Both the position numbers and the translations under genes were made by a program. The notes beneath the pieces were generated by a model. It saw nothing but the letters and a program-made list of their open reading frames with translations, did not search any database and had not been told where the DNA came from. DNA of 64,000 bases from Ditibartonella apihabitans (GTDB taxonomy: Bacteria > Pseudomonadota > Alphaproteobacteria > Rhizobiales > Rhizobiaceae), in the NCBI RefSeq assembly GCF_002007485.1, contig NZ_CP015820.1:682001-746000 (forward strand). Reading direction: 5' to 3'. Shown here in pieces: positions 37,210 through 47,703 of this stretch (within the stretch, counting starts at the first letter, position 1; each line of letters begins with the position of its first letter).

Positions 37210-38091
37210 ATGACAGATTTTCTTATTTTTGACCAGAATAGAATTGAACAGTTCCGAAACCGCGCTTTTAATCGTTACGGTAATAAAGGCGATTTTTTAC
37301 TCAGACGTATTACCGAGGAATTACAGGAAAGGTTGCAGACGGTTGACCGGAAGTTCAGTCATGCTGTAGACCTTTTCGGACATACCGGAGCAGGAGCCGA
37401 AGCACTCGTCAATTCGGGAAAAGTTTCTAGTGTCGATAGTGTTGAAAGTGACGACCGTTATACGAATGGCAAACACGCTTTTTTGCGGCGTGATCGGGAA
37501 ATTATAGATTTGCCGGCCGGAGCTTATGATCTTGCTATTTCGCTTTTGTCACTTAGCATAACGAATGACGTTCCCGGAGTACTGACCCAGATTCGCAACA
37601 GTTTGAAACCGGATGGCCTTTTTCTGGGGGTTATGGCAGGAGCGGGGACATTAGGCGAATTACGGGAATCTATGCTTGAAGCTGAAAATGAGCTTTACGG
37701 GGGAGCAAGCCCGAGGATCTACCCGTTCGTTGATATTAGGGATGCCGGAGCCTTGCTTCAAAGAGCCGGTTTTGCAATGCCGGTGAGCGACGTGGAAAAT
37801 TTGACTGTGCGTTATGATACGGTTTTTCATCTTATTGATGATTTGCGTGCTATGGGGATGCAGAATGCGCTGATCGGTCGTTCCCATCGTCCGGTAAGCA
37901 GGAGATTTTTTCAGCGTGTTGCCGAAATTTATGCGGACCGTTTTAGCGATAATGATGGCCGTATCCGTGCAAGTTTTTCATTTATCTGGCTTTCGGGGTG
38001 GGCTCCGGATAAAAGCCAGCAAAAACCGGCTCGTCCGGGAACAGCAACAATATCTCTTGTTGATGTTCTGGGAGATAAATCGGCCCATTGA
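37210..38091 (+). CDS. NDUFAF5-like methyltransferase-fold protein (putative complex I assembly factor)
   Basis: A class I SAM-fold protein of 293 residues. The layout LAISLLSLSITNDVPGVLTQI, LKPDGLFLGVMAGAGTLGELR, SPRIYPFVDIRDAGALLQRAGF, VFHLIDDLRAMGMQNAL and the closing ARPGTATISLVDVL follows human NDUFAF5, which hydroxylates an Arg of complex I subunit NDUFS7. Motif I is weak (VDLFGHTGAGAEAL, no GxGxG), also seen in that family. A bacterial role in maturing NuoB is inference. It could be annotated simply as a BioC/UbiE-like methyltransferase. It is divergent from comF. Confidence 0.78.
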   Translation: MTDFLIFDQNRIEQFRNRAFNRYGNKGDFLLRRITEELQERLQTVDRKFSHAVDLFGHTGAGAEALVNSGKVSSVDSVESDDRYTNGKHAFLRRDREIIDLPAGAYDLAISLLSLSITNDVPGVLTQIRNSLKPDGLFLGVMAGAGTLGELRESMLEAENELYGGASPRIYPFVDIRDAGALLQRAGFAMPVSDVENLTVRYDTVFHLIDDLRAMGMQNALIGRSHRPVSRRFFQRVAEIYADRFSDNDGRIRASFSFIWLSGWAPDKSQQKPARPGTATISLVDVLGDKSAH

Positions 38092-38209
38092 TAGCGCATT
38101 CGATAAACTTTCATTTATCTTTAAAAACTGGATTAAGCGTGTACAGCTTTTCTTAGGCAATAAAGAGGAATTCGCGCGCAACCGTTTTTATGGCGGGTAG
38201 TTTGCTTCC

Positions 38210-39601
38210 TCAACTATTGGTCAGTTCCTTATCATTGTCGGATTCAAAAACCGATTTATCGGTTTCGTGTAAAATCTGGCTGGTAATTGTTGCGGCCGTC
38301 ATTGCACCATTTACATTCAAAGCCGTGCGTCCCATGTCGATCAATGGCTCGATAGAGATGAGCAATGCAACAAGTGTAACCGGCAAGCCCATTGTCGGCA
38401 AAACAATAAGGGCTGCAAAGGTTGCACCACCACCAACACCCGCAACGCCGATCGAGCTTAATGTGACGATACCGACGAGTGTCGCAATCCAGACAGGATC
38501 AAGCGGATTGATGCCGACAGTCGGTGCTACCATGGTGGCAAGCATTGCCGGATAGAGGCCGGCACAACCATTTTGACCTATTGTGGCACCGAAAGATGCT
38601 GCAAAACCGGCAATCGATTGCGGAACGCCTATGCGTTCGGTCAAAGCTTCAATGTTCAAGGGGATACTGGCGGCACTTGACCTGCTGGTAAAGGCGAATG
38701 TTAATACCGGCATAACTTTAGAAAAGAAACGCAGCGGATTAATGCCCGAAAGTCCAAGCAGCAATCCGTGTACGCAAAACATAATTGCAAGCCCCAGATA
38801 GGAAGCGACGATAAATGCCAGTAATTTGAGAATATCCTCGGCATTGGAGGTGGCTGCAACCTTTGTCATAAGAGCAAGAACGCCATAGGGGGTAAGCAGA
38901 ATGACAAGGCGAACCAGTTTCATGACCCAGGCCTGCAACGTGTCGATTGCCGAAATGACGCCTTTTCCTTTTTCGGGATTGTCTTTCATCAGGCGAATAG
39001 CTGCCGCACCAAGAAATGCTGCGAAAATAACGACACTGATAATGGATGTAGGATTGGCACCTGTGAGATCGGCAAACGGGTTTTTGGGTATGAAAGAAAG
39101 GACGAGTTGCGGAACACTCATATCGGCAACTTTGGACATGTAATTGGTCTCTATAGCACTCAATCTCGCACTTTCGGCACTTCCCTGAACGAGGCCTTCA
39201 GCCGAAAGACCAAAGAGATTGACCATCATCACACCGACAAAAGCCGCAATCAATGTGGTAAACAGAAGTATGCCTATGGTGATTGTACTGATTTTGCCAA
39301 GTGACGAAGCCGAATGAAGACGCGCTACCGCAGAAAGGATAGATGCGAATACCAGCGGCATGACGATCATTTGCAAAAGAAGGACATAGCCGTTGCCAAC
39401 AATATTAAACCATTCGATGGATTTTTTTAATTGCGCATTGTTAAGACCGTAAATGGACTGCAATATGATTCCGAAGATGACGCCAATAACAAGCCCGATC
39501 AAAACCCGACGCGAAAGACTCCAGCCTGTTCTTGCCGTTCTGGCAAGTGCAATGAGTAACAGAATGAATATGACGAGATTGGCAATAAATCCGATAAGCA
39601 T
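38210..39601 (-). CDS. tcyP: L-cystine:cation symporter TcyP (DAACS family)
   Basis: A sodium/proton-coupled importer for cystine, glutamate-transporter fold, eight or more membrane segments. Key stretches: [72 protein letters not shown] and [20 protein letters not shown]. It is 463 residues and appears to match E. coli TcyP (YdjN) over its whole length as I remember it. Import of cystine would supply sulfur and support redox balance. It is a single gene, convergent with the NDUFAF5-like gene. Its closeness to the enterobacterial protein is noted under findings. Confidence 0.92.
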   Translation of the reverse strand: MLIGFIANLVIFILLLIALARTARTGWSLSRRVLIGLVIGVIFGIILQSIYGLNNAQLKKSIEWFNIVGNGYVLLLQMIVMPLVFASILSAVARLHSASSLGKISTITIGILLFTTLIAAFVGVMMVNLFGLSAEGLVQGSAESARLSAIETNYMSKVADMSVPQLVLSFIPKNPFADLTGANPTSIISVVIFAAFLGAAAIRLMKDNPEKGKGVISAIDTLQAWVMKLVRLVILLTPYGVLALMTKVAATSNAEDILKLLAFIVASYLGLAIMFCVHGLLLGLSGINPLRFFSKVMPVLTFAFTSRSSAASIPLNIEALTERIGVPQSIAGFAASFGATIGQNGCAGLYPAMLATMVAPTVGINPLDPVWIATLVGIVTLSSIGVAGVGGGATFAALIVLPTMGLPVTLVALLISIEPLIDMGRTALNVNGAMTAATITSQILHETDKSVFESDNDKELTNS

Positions 39602-39750
39602 GTAAAAAAACTGCCCTTTGATCCGGTATAAAACACAACAGTGCAGGGACTATCCCTTTAGTGACGATATAGGGGGCAAAGGCGCTTATCTCAAAGAAAA
39701 ATATTTTAATAAAATAACTTTTTAAGCTATTTTATCCTACTTTCAGACTT

Positions 39751-40008
39751 TTAATTAGGATTTTTTACGTCATCTATTTGAGGAATAGGCGATTGGTTGA
39801 CTGAACCTGTCATTGTAGAATAATCAACTTTATTTTGAAAAATTGATTGGGTGAATTCCGCATCCTTACGATCTGCAAGCATTGGTACAAGGATGAGACC
39901 AAGTGCGACAGCGACAGAACCGAAAAGTAATACGATACGCAAAACACCCGTCCCTGCTGATTGAGTAAGGTCATTATGATCTAATTTTGAAAACTCTTGG
40001 TGATGCAT
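39751..40008 (-). CDS. Small single-pass membrane protein of unknown function
   Basis: 85 residues with one hydrophobic helix (VLRIVLLFGSVAVALGLILV, residues about 22-41). The N-terminus is cytoplasmic and hydrophilic (MHHQEFSKLDHNDLTQ), and the short C-terminal tail (VDYSTMTGSVNQSPIPQI) should be periplasmic. GGAG at the right distance before the ATG supports translation. Similar small proteins occur in Brucella and Bartonella near argJ/mutT, as far as I recall. Function not known. Confidence 0.65.
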   Translation of the reverse strand: MHHQEFSKLDHNDLTQSAGTGVLRIVLLFGSVAVALGLILVPMLADRKDAEFTQSIFQNKVDYSTMTGSVNQSPIPQIDDVKNPN

Positions 40009-40115
40009 GATATTTCTCCAGAGTAACTGAGATACATGCTAAAAGTCACCTGTTAATAACCACTTAACACTGGTTCAATCCGGTACAATCCGGCTTAAAC
40101 AAAGTTAATAACCGG

Positions 40116-40529
40116 TTAAAGCAACAAATCTTTTAAAAGTGGTATAAGCGGCTTGTCAGCAGGAGGCATTTCATAATGATCAAGATCGTCAGCCCGAACC
40201 CATTTGAGATTTTGCCCCTCAGCTCCCCTTGCTATTCCCTGATAACGCCGACAAATATAAAGCGGCATCAGTAAATGGAATTTTTCGTAAGAATAGCTTG
40301 CAAAAGTAAAGGGCGAAAGGCAATCCTCTTTCACTTTAATTGCCAATTCTTCGTCAAGTTCGCGGATAAGTGCCTGTTCAGGCGTTTCTCCGGGTTCCAA
40401 TTTGCCTCCGGGAAATTCCCATAGTCCGGCGAGTGACTTACCCTTCGGCCGTTCGGCCAGCAAAACCCTATTATCTTCATCGATCAAGGCACAGGCAACC
40501 ACGATGAGGAGCGTTTTTAGATTGGTCAA
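40116..40529 (-). CDS. mutT: MutT-type Nudix hydrolase (8-oxo-dGTP diphosphatase-like)
   Basis: About 137 residues with the Nudix box [22 protein letters not shown], preceded by [11 protein letters not shown] and the opening [11 protein letters not shown] typical of MutT. It would remove oxidised dGTP from the nucleotide pool. The listed frame starts at a TTG (40544); a second TTG at 40529 has GGAG eight bases upstream and forms a TTGA overlap with the stop of the preceding GNAT gene, so I prefer it. Both options are TTG starts. It forms an operon with GNAT and argJ, a common order in Hyphomicrobiales. Confidence 0.85.
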   Translation of the reverse strand: MTNLKTLLIVVACALIDEDNRVLLAERPKGKSLAGLWEFPGGKLEPGETPEQALIRELDEELAIKVKEDCLSPFTFASYSYEKFHLLMPLYICRRYQGIARGAEGQNLKWVRADDLDHYEMPPADKPLIPLLKDLLL

Positions 40530-41329
40530 ACGCCTGGTCTCCAATATTGATAATGGTAAATTGTTTTAAAACCGGCACCGGTGTAAAGGCGCCAGGCGGC
40601 ACTATTCAAAGTCTCGACCTGTAGCCAAAGTCTTTCAATGGGAACGTCGGCAGTTTTACGTCTGATTGTACTGATCAGACTTTGCAGTGCCAAACCACCA
40701 AGCCCGCGGCCGCGCAAATTCGGCACGATTGCAAAATCGATAAGACCGACTTGACCGAAATCATTTACAGTAATGATATTGCCGATCACCTGATTATCCC
40801 GTTCAAGCTGGTAAAATGTGGGTTTGCCTTTGATGCGTTTCAGAAGCTTGAGAAAAATTTCAGCATAGCGGTTTTCATGTGTGTGGTTGCTGACAGTCAA
40901 TTTGCTATAGTCTTCGATATTGATGTCTTTAAGTTTGACATCCGACCCTGAAATATGCGGGATTGGCTCAAGAACCATCACGGCCACATCTTTAAAGTTT
41001 GCCCAGCCATTTTGCTTGAGTTCGTCGAAAAGTTCGAGTGGCGCGAGCGGCGTCAATCGCAACGGCCTTTTATAGACGCCGTTATCAAAACATAGATGTT
41101 TAACCCTTTTTTCGAGATTTTTGTTATCGTCAGGATCAAGCGGGGTTACCGAATTAATGCGAGCCGAGGGAATATTTTCTGTCGAACGGCAGGCCCAAAC
41201 ACCATCATAAAATTCTTTTTCTGTAGGCCAGGCTCGGGCAGAGAGTGCTTCAAGTCTGCGTATCTCGGCCAGAGTTGTGCTCCGGCGTTCTCTATTATCA
41301 GCTTCTGTAGTCACCATTAATCTCGACAT
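40526..41329 (-). CDS. GNAT family N-acetyltransferase
   Basis: A 267-residue acetyltransferase. The acetyl-CoA loop is in the C-terminal half ([19 protein letters not shown]), followed by the family element [19 protein letters not shown]. The N-terminal half is diverged and probably fixes the substrate, which is unknown. Its start overlaps the end of argJ by 32 bases and its stop overlaps mutT, so it is the middle gene of a tightly packed operon. ATG 41317 is an alternative start. Confidence 0.85.
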   Translation of the reverse strand: MSRLMVTTEADNRERRSTTLAEIRRLEALSARAWPTEKEFYDGVWACRSTENIPSARINSVTPLDPDDNKNLEKRVKHLCFDNGVYKRPLRLTPLAPLELFDELKQNGWANFKDVAVMVLEPIPHISGSDVKLKDINIEDYSKLTVSNHTHENRYAEIFLKLLKRIKGKPTFYQLERDNQVIGNIITVNDFGQVGLIDFAIVPNLRGRGLGGLALQSLISTIRRKTADVPIERLWLQVETLNSAAWRLYTGAGFKTIYHYQYWRPGV

Positions 41330-42536
41330 ATTCTTTCGTCAAATCACACGACCATATTGTTGCACAGCCATTTCCCAAACCGATATCGGCTTTAATGACT
41401 ATATGCGTGCCTTTCATATAGTTCGAGGCTTCTTCTTCACTATAATGGGGATCACGTTCTCCATCAACGGCCAAGCGATGGGGGCCGAACCATATTGCCA
41501 ATCGGTCACGATCAGCCTCGACTCCGGCTTTACCGACAGCCATGACCACACGTCCCCAATTGGCGTCTTCACCTGCCACCGCTGTTTTTACCAATGGCGA
41601 ATTGGCGATGGAGCGGGCAATGGTTTTGGCTGCTTCATTCGTTGTTGCGCCTTCAACTCTGACTTCGATCAGGTGGTGCGCACCTTCACCATCGGTGACG
41701 ACTTGCAAAGAAAGTTCGTGCAAAATTTCATAAACGCCCTCGGCAAGCGCTTGATAACGCGGGTCATTTTTTTGCGTGAGAGATTTGATTTCTTTATTCG
41801 CGGTACCTGTTGCAAATAAGAGAAGTGTGTCCGATGTCGATGTATCGCTATCAACCGTAATGGCATTGAATGTGTCGCGAACTTTATCTGACAATATTTC
41901 CTGTAATATGGCAGCATCCACAGGTGCATCGGTTACGATAAAGGACAGCATAGTTCCCATATTCGGAGCGATCATGCCGGCACCTTTGGCAATGCCATTG
42001 ATAATGACGGGATGCCCGTCAAAATCGATCGTCCGCGTTGCAAGCTTCGGAAAGGTATCCGTTGTCATGATTGCTTTAACGGCATCAAGCCATTTGTCTT
42101 CTTTGGCATTTTTTGCCATCTCGGGTAGCAAACCGGTAAAACGCGAAGCATCCATCGGTTCACCGATAACACCGGTGGAGGCAAGATAGATTTCCTGCGG
42201 TTTTGATCCAAGACAATCGGCTGCAGCTTTCGCCGTGGCCTCTGTTGTTGCAATACCGTTTTTGCCAGTAAAGGCATTGGCATTGCCGGAATTTATGACG
42301 ACGCCGCGCGCTACCCCGTGAGAAAGAATTTTCCTGCAATGATCAACAGGTGCCGAGGGACATTTCGAACGGGTAAACACACCGGCGACATTGGCTGCTT
42401 CGTCGAATATGATAAAAAGGAGATCGGTGCGCCCTTTATATTTGATGCCGGCTTCAGTCGTTTGAAGACGCACACCTTTTATCGGAGGCAATTTAGCAAA
42501 AGTTTTTGGTGCAAGCGGCGAAATTTTAACGGTCAT
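41298..42536 (-). CDS. argJ: Bifunctional ornithine acetyltransferase / N-acetylglutamate synthase
   Basis: Recycles acetyl groups in arginine synthesis, moving acetyl from N-acetylornithine to glutamate. The proenzyme self-cleaves before a Thr nucleophile in [17 protein letters not shown]; most members have ATML here, so Gly replaces Ala just before the Thr. Other marks: [12 protein letters not shown] and [15 protein letters not shown]. The C-terminus is [20 protein letters not shown] through [16 protein letters not shown]. The frame runs to 42626, overlapping a terminator, but the family-like start [13 protein letters not shown] at 42536 has GGGG upstream and is preferred (412 residues). 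Confidence 0.95.
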   Translation of the reverse strand: MTVKISPLAPKTFAKLPPIKGVRLQTTEAGIKYKGRTDLLFIIFDEAANVAGVFTRSKCPSAPVDHCRKILSHGVARGVVINSGNANAFTGKNGIATTEATAKAAADCLGSKPQEIYLASTGVIGEPMDASRFTGLLPEMAKNAKEDKWLDAVKAIMTTDTFPKLATRTIDFDGHPVIINGIAKGAGMIAPNMGTMLSFIVTDAPVDAAILQEILSDKVRDTFNAITVDSDTSTSDTLLLFATGTANKEIKSLTQKNDPRYQALAEGVYEILHELSLQVVTDGEGAHHLIEVRVEGATTNEAAKTIARSIANSPLVKTAVAGEDANWGRVVMAVGKAGVEADRDRLAIWFGPHRLAVDGERDPHYSEEEASNYMKGTHIVIKADIGLGNGCATIWSCDLTKEYVEINGDYRS

Positions 42537-42568
42537 AGAAATGCCCCGAATGACAATGAAGAGAATAA

Positions 42569-42618
42569 AATAATAATGCCGGACAAGCTGTTTGAAAAGG
42601 CATTTGTCCGGCATTATT
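42569..42618 (-). terminator. Terminator after the parvulin gene
   Basis: A perfect 15-bp stem (42572-42586 with 42604-42618) around a 17-base loop, starting 16 bases after the parvulin stop. On the minus strand it is followed by the T-rich ATTTTATTC. It ends 32 bases before the argJ start. Confidence 0.85.
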
Positions 42619-42634
42619 GTCTTCAAAGTGAAAC

Positions 42635-43651
42635 TTATTGGTCTTCTTCTTCCTGAGGCTGGTCGTCTTCCTGAGACTGGTCTTCAGGCAAACCGGCGCT
42701 ACCGCTTTTTGTACTCGTCATGAGCTTGGCAACGTCTTCGTCAGGATATTTGACATCCATTTTAGTGCGCAGATCGGCGATCAACTTGGTATAACGTTCA
42801 CGCGCAATCATATTGCGAATAGCGTCTTTGACGTCTGCCAATGCCGGTGGTTGTTTGGTGCGGCGATCTTCCACCTTGATGACGTGCCAACCGAACGGGC
42901 TTTCAACCGGTGTTTTTGTATATTCGCCAACTTTCAAATTAAAGGCGGCATCCTCAAAGGGCTTGACCATTTGTCCACGTGTGAAGTAGCCAAGATCGCC
43001 ACCTGTAGCAGCTGAACCGTCGGTGGATTTTGACTTGGCAATTTCGTCGAATTTACCGCCCTTTTCCAAGCTCTTGATAATGTCTTCAGCTTCTTTCTTG
43101 GACTTTACCAGAATGTGGCGGGCATGAACCTCTTCTTCTTTCGGCAGGCTGGCAATTTCTTTTTCATAACGCGCTTTGACATCGTCATCGGTTATTTTGT
43201 CAACAATCGAGCTCTTGAAATAAAGTTGCTGGAGAACATTGTCTCGCATGACATCCATACGTTTCTCGTATTCAGGTGTCTTATCCAAACCGTCTTTAAC
43301 GGCTGCATCGGACAGTGTTTTCATATCAATGTAAATTTTCAACACTGTGATCCGGCGTTGTTGGTCTTTCAAGCGGGCAAGTCCGGGATCAATATCATTT
43401 GCCATTGCATCGAGTTCGCCAGCGGTAATATTTTTTCCGTCGACAATAGCCATAACATGTGATGGATCAACCGGTTTTTCAGGGGCAGCTTGTTGTGCAC
43501 TTGCCGGATCAGGGACCTTGGGTTGGGGGGCAGAGTCTGTGGCAGCCTGCTTGTCGGCCGTGGATTGGGGAGCATTTTGTGCTATTGATGTTAGGCTGGT
43601 GCTCAATAGCAGAGCCGACGACAGCAAAAATGTGGCGGGAATGAATTTCAT
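42635..43651 (-). CDS. Periplasmic peptidyl-prolyl isomerase, parvulin type
   Basis: An N-terminal signal peptide ([19 protein letters not shown], cleavage near SIAQNA) is followed by a low-complexity Pro/Ala/Gln stretch, a SurA-like helical N-domain ([17 protein letters not shown]) and a parvulin domain ([51 protein letters not shown]). The C-terminus is acidic ([15 protein letters not shown]). It should help fold exported or outer membrane proteins in the periplasm. AAGGAG precedes the ATG. It diverges from secA, with promoters for both in between. Confidence 0.9.
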   Translation of the reverse strand: MKFIPATFLLSSALLLSTSLTSIAQNAPQSTADKQAATDSAPQPKVPDPASAQQAAPEKPVDPSHVMAIVDGKNITAGELDAMANDIDPGLARLKDQQRRITVLKIYIDMKTLSDAAVKDGLDKTPEYEKRMDVMRDNVLQQLYFKSSIVDKITDDDVKARYEKEIASLPKEEEVHARHILVKSKKEAEDIIKSLEKGGKFDEIAKSKSTDGSAATGGDLGYFTRGQMVKPFEDAAFNLKVGEYTKTPVESPFGWHVIKVEDRRTKQPPALADVKDAIRNMIARERYTKLIADLRTKMDVKYPDEDVAKLMTSTKSGSAGLPEDQSQEDDQPQEEEDQ

Positions 43652-44075
43652 TAACTGTCTCCTTAAGAACGCAACTACGTTCTGGACTGGAATAAAGGGT
43701 TAAACTGGGATCTGTCATATCATTTAGTTTTCACAATTGGGAAAAATGTTAGCAATTTGGCACAGCAATTCACATCTTTTCTGTTGAAAATTTGTTCTTT
43801 ACGTCATTATTGACGCTTGAACTGCAACCGAAGTTAAAAAGCCCCTTTACTTTTGTTCTATTATGTCTGATTGGCAGACAAACTGTGCTCTTACTGTTGA
43901 CAGGAAATGTCTCGACACCTATCTCTGTCGTGAACATTGGGTTTAAATTTTGCAAGACTTCATCGGCACTTGTCAGCCGGTTCCGGTTGCATGGACGGCC
44001 ATTGAAGATTAAAGGGTGTACGTCACTCAACGGGCGTTGATAAACGCCAACAACTAACATCGGAAAGGACCAGAA
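43652..44075. other. Divergent promoter region between the parvulin gene and secA
   Basis: About 425 bases. Two open frames (43792-44040 plus and 43770-44060 minus) cross it without a convincing ribosome binding site. A candidate secA promoter is listed separately. Confidence 0.5.
43897..43925 (+). promoter_or_regulatory. Candidate sigma-70 promoter of secA
   Basis: TTGACA (43897-43902) and TATCTC (43920-43925) are 17 bases apart, about 150 bases before the secA start. The -35 is perfect and the -10 is poor. Confidence 0.35.
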
Positions 44076-46790
44076 ATGGTCAGTTTAGGCGGCATTGCGC
44101 GCAAAATATTCGGTTCGGCATTCGAACGTCGCATCAAGTCTCTTCGGCCAAAAGTTGCCGAGATCAATGCTCTTGAAGAGCAAATGCAGGCATTGAGTGA
44201 CAGTGAATTACGGCAGAAAACCGATGAATTCCGTAAAAGATTACAAGAGGGAGAAACACTTGATTCTCTCTTGCCAGAAGCCTTTGCAACAGCAAGAGAA
44301 GCCTCTAAACGGGTTTTCGGGTTGCGCCCCTTCGATGTCCAGCTTATTGGCGGTATCGTTTTGAATAATCGCGGTATTGCGGAAATGCGTACCGGTGAAG
44401 GTAAAACCCTGATGGCGACATTGCCGGTCTATCTCAATGCTCTTGAAGGCAAAGGGGTACACGTTGTCACGGTTAACGACTATCTGGCAAAACGTGATGC
44501 CGAAACAATGGGGAAGCTTTACGGTTTTCTTGGTCTCACAACCGGCGTTATTGTTCATGACCTTGATAACGACCAGCGTCGCGCTGCTTATGCCTGCGAT
44601 ATCACCTATGGCACCAACAATGAACTCGGCTTCGATTATCTGCGTGACAATATGACATTTGATCGTAGCCAGATGGTTCAGCGAGGACATCACTACGCGA
44701 TTGTCGACGAAGTTGATTCTATTCTGATTGACGAAGCAAGAACGCCGCTTATCATTTCCGGACCGCTTGAAGATCGTACCGATTTCTATAAACAGATTGA
44801 TACTTTTATTCCGCCGCTGAAGCCCGAAGATTACGAAATCGACGAAAAGCAGAAGACGGCAACTTTTACCGAAGTCGGTACAGAAAAAGTTGAAAAAATG
44901 CTTGCCGAGGCAGGGCTGTTAAAAGGCCATGGCCTTTATGACATCGAAAATGTCAAGATTGTGCATCACATCAACAATGCGTTGAAAGCCCATAAATTGT
45001 TTACGCGCGACAAAGATTATATTGTGCGTAACGGCGAAGTCATGATCATTGACGAATTTACCGGTCGTATGATGCCGGGGCGCCGCTATTCGGAAGGGCT
45101 TCATCAGGCTTTGGAAGCCAAGGAACATGTCGCTATCCAGCCGGAAAACCAGACACTTGCTTCAATCACTTTCCAGAACTATTTCCGCATGTATGACAAA
45201 TTGGCCGGTATGACCGGTACTGCGGCAACCGAAGCGGAAGAATTCGGCAATATTTATGGCCTCGAGGTTATCGAAATTCCGACCAATCTGCCGGTCAAAC
45301 GTATCGACGAGAATGACGAGGTCTATCGCACTGTCGAAGAAAAATATCAGGCAATTGTTCGTGATATCCGTGCCTCCCACGAACGCGGGCAGCCTATTCT
45401 GGTTGGCACTACGTCAATCGAAAAATCCGAACATCTGGCTGATCGCCTGCGGAAAGATGGTATTACCGGTTTTAATGTATTGAATGCCCGTTATCACGAA
45501 CAGGAAGCTTATATTGTTGCCCAAGCAGGTGTGCCGGGGGCAATTACGATTGCCACCAATATGGCCGGCCGCGGTACCGATATCCAGCTTGGTGGCAATG
45601 TCGATATGCGCGTTGAACAGGAATTGAAAGATGTTCCTGAAGGTCCCGAACGCGATGCCAAAATTGCAGCAATCAAAGAAGATGTTGCGAAATTGAAAGA
45701 AAAGGCGCTTGCCGCCGGTGGCCTTTACGTTCTGGCGACAGAACGCCATGAAAGCCGACGTATTGATAACCAGTTGCGCGGTCGTTCCGGCCGTCAGGGT
45801 GACCCCGGGCGGTCAAAATTCTATCTGTCATTGCAAGACGATCTTATGCGCATTTTCGGTTCCAACCGCATGGATGGAATGTTGCAGAAACTCGGCCTGA
45901 AAGAAGGCGAGGCCATCACCCACCCGTGGATTAACAAGGCACTCGAAAAAGCGCAGAAAAAGGTTGAGGCGCGCAACTACGAAATTCGTAAAAACCTTCT
46001 GAAATATGACGATGTCATGAATGACCAGCGTAAGGTTATTTTTGAACAACGTATGGAAGTTATGGATTCCAAAGACCTTACCGATATGATCGCCGAAATG
46101 CGCGATGAAGTCATAGAGGATCTCGTCGAAAAATACGTGCCGCACGGTACCTATTCGGAACAATGGGATGCGATCGGACTACGTGACAAATTGCGTGAAT
46201 TGTTCAATCTTGATTTACCCGTCGAGGATTGGGCGAAGGAAGAAGGTATTGCCGAAGAGCAGATACTGGAACGCGTCAAGAACGCCATGGAAGAGCGTGC
46301 GAAGGAACGTGCAGAACGCTTTGGCCCGGAAGTTATGGCCTATTTCCGCAAAGCCATGTTGCTTGAGAGCATTGACACATTATGGCGCGAACATTTGGTC
46401 AATCTTGACCATTTGCGTTCGGTCGTCGGATTCCGCGGTTATGGCCAGCGCGACCCGCTCAACGAATATAAAACTGAATCCTTCGAACTCTTTCAGGCAA
46501 TGCTTGCCAATTTGCGGCGTGACGTTGTTTCCAAACTCATGCGGTTTGAAATCGTTGAACAACCGGCCGAGCCCGCTCCGCTTCCCGAAATGCATGCCGA
46601 TCATCCGGAATTTAACGGTCAGGACGATGCGGAAGGCATGATTTCGGTAGGTACTGAAAGTGATACCGTTGTTGCACCGTCGAAACGTGATCCGAAAGAT
46701 CCGACCACATGGGGCAAAGTGGGGCGCAATGAACTTTGTCCGTGCGGGTCGGGCAAAAAATACAAGCATTGTCACGGATCTTTTGTTTGA
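44076..46790 (+). CDS. secA: Preprotein translocase ATPase SecA
   Basis: Motor ATPase that drives unfolded preproteins through SecYEG. 904 residues. Walker A is in [14 protein letters not shown], the DEAD-like box in [20 protein letters not shown], and the second helicase half shows [18 protein letters not shown] and [10 protein letters not shown]. The C-terminal zinc finger [19 protein letters not shown], which binds SecB and phospholipid, is intact. A GAAAGGA ribosome binding site precedes the ATG. The gene is transcribed alone on the plus strand, away from the parvulin gene whose product acts downstream of export. Confidence 0.98.
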   Translation: MVSLGGIARKIFGSAFERRIKSLRPKVAEINALEEQMQALSDSELRQKTDEFRKRLQEGETLDSLLPEAFATAREASKRVFGLRPFDVQLIGGIVLNNRGIAEMRTGEGKTLMATLPVYLNALEGKGVHVVTVNDYLAKRDAETMGKLYGFLGLTTGVIVHDLDNDQRRAAYACDITYGTNNELGFDYLRDNMTFDRSQMVQRGHHYAIVDEVDSILIDEARTPLIISGPLEDRTDFYKQIDTFIPPLKPEDYEIDEKQKTATFTEVGTEKVEKMLAEAGLLKGHGLYDIENVKIVHHINNALKAHKLFTRDKDYIVRNGEVMIIDEFTGRMMPGRRYSEGLHQALEAKEHVAIQPENQTLASITFQNYFRMYDKLAGMTGTAATEAEEFGNIYGLEVIEIPTNLPVKRIDENDEVYRTVEEKYQAIVRDIRASHERGQPILVGTTSIEKSEHLADRLRKDGITGFNVLNARYHEQEAYIVAQAGVPGAITIATNMAGRGTDIQLGGNVDMRVEQELKDVPEGPERDAKIAAIKEDVAKLKEKALAAGGLYVLATERHESRRIDNQLRGRSGRQGDPGRSKFYLSLQDDLMRIFGSNRMDGMLQKLGLKEGEAITHPWINKALEKAQKKVEARNYEIRKNLLKYDDVMNDQRKVIFEQRMEVMDSKDLTDMIAEMRDEVIEDLVEKYVPHGTYSEQWDAIGLRDKLRELFNLDLPVEDWAKEEGIAEEQILERVKNAMEERAKERAERFGPEVMAYFRKAMLLESIDTLWREHLVNLDHLRSVVGFRGYGQRDPLNEYKTESFELFQAMLANLRRDVVSKLMRFEIVEQPAEPAPLPEMHADHPEFNGQDDAEGMISVGTESDTVVAPSKRDPKDPTTWGKVGRNELCPCGSGKKYKHCHGSFV

Positions 46791-47087
46791 CACGCCTGAT
46801 TGATCTGATGTTGCTATTGTGACAATTCTTAAAATCACGATAGTGTATAGTCTGCATATCAGCATTCAAAAGATGTTCGATGTCAATATAAACAACGTGA
46901 TTTCGCGCGGTCATTTTATTTTGTCATGGAAGTTTTCCGGCAAAACGATCGAGCAATGCTCAAGGTTTTTATTGATGTAGAGTTTTAACAAGTAATCTAC
47001 TTTCTTGAAACTGAAGTGTGGGGTATAATCTTGAATGTAAAATTCTACTTTTTCCTTGCACAAGATTGAATTATCGGTTCTAAAGAT

Positions 47088-47510
47088 ATGATGGAAGATA
47101 AACCCGATTATGAAAAAGAATTACGTAAAAGTGGCCTTAGAATAACAAGGCAACGGCGTATTATTCTTGATCTTCTCAATAATAATCTCGATCACCCCAA
47201 TGCTTTCGAGCTTTTTAAACGTGCAAGTGAACAAGACCCGACAATTTCATTGTCGACTGTCTATCGTACGATGAAGGCTCTTGAGGAAGTTGGTGCAATT
47301 GAACGGCACGAGTTTGAAGGCGGTCCGTCACGCTTCGAACAGAAAAACCGCGAGCATCACGACCATCTCATTGATATTGATACCGGCGAGGTTATCGAAT
47401 TCCGCTCCGACCTCATTGAAAAATTACAGGAAGAAATCGCCCATTCATTGGGTTATGACATTATCCACCATCGGTTCGAACTTTATGGTAAAAAACGCAA
47501 GTACAAATAA
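47088..47510 (+). CDS. fur: Fur-family metalloregulator, probably the Mur (manganese) subtype
   Basis: A 140-residue Fur-fold repressor with an N-terminal winged helix ([33 protein letters not shown]) and a metal-binding C-domain ([18 protein letters not shown]). The usual CxxC of Fur (CLDCGK) is replaced by IDIDTGE and the C-terminal cysteines are absent, which is the pattern of rhizobial Fur/Mur proteins that respond to Mn2+ rather than Fe2+. In this order iron control normally falls to Irr and RirA, so manganese is the likelier signal. A TATAAT at 47024-47029 may be its -10 box. The downstream ACCCGCGCGGGTTT palindrome could act as a weak terminator. Confidence 0.85.
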   Translation: MMEDKPDYEKELRKSGLRITRQRRIILDLLNNNLDHPNAFELFKRASEQDPTISLSTVYRTMKALEEVGAIERHEFEGGPSRFEQKNREHHDHLIDIDTGEVIEFRSDLIEKLQEEIAHSLGYDIIHHRFELYGKKRKYK

Positions 47511-47703
47511 CGACCCGCGCGGGTTTCGGTCCTAGCCATCAGACATAGGTAACGCAAAAAAGGCGCTTGTAATTTTTTTATCCATTTAACATAAGCACTT
47601 TTTAGATTGGCAAGCGGCTTGAGCTGCATTATCACACATTTGCCCGGTTCTGATCGGTGATCGGGGAAAACTGGTCCATATCAACATACAGGCTTTTAAA
47701 AAT

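Noticed and set aside
43792-44040. 82-codon hydrophobic plus-strand frame before secA, which might suggest a SecM-like sensor
   Set aside because: Starts at TTG with no ribosome binding site, has no arrest-like C-terminus, and the overlapping minus-strand frame is equally long.
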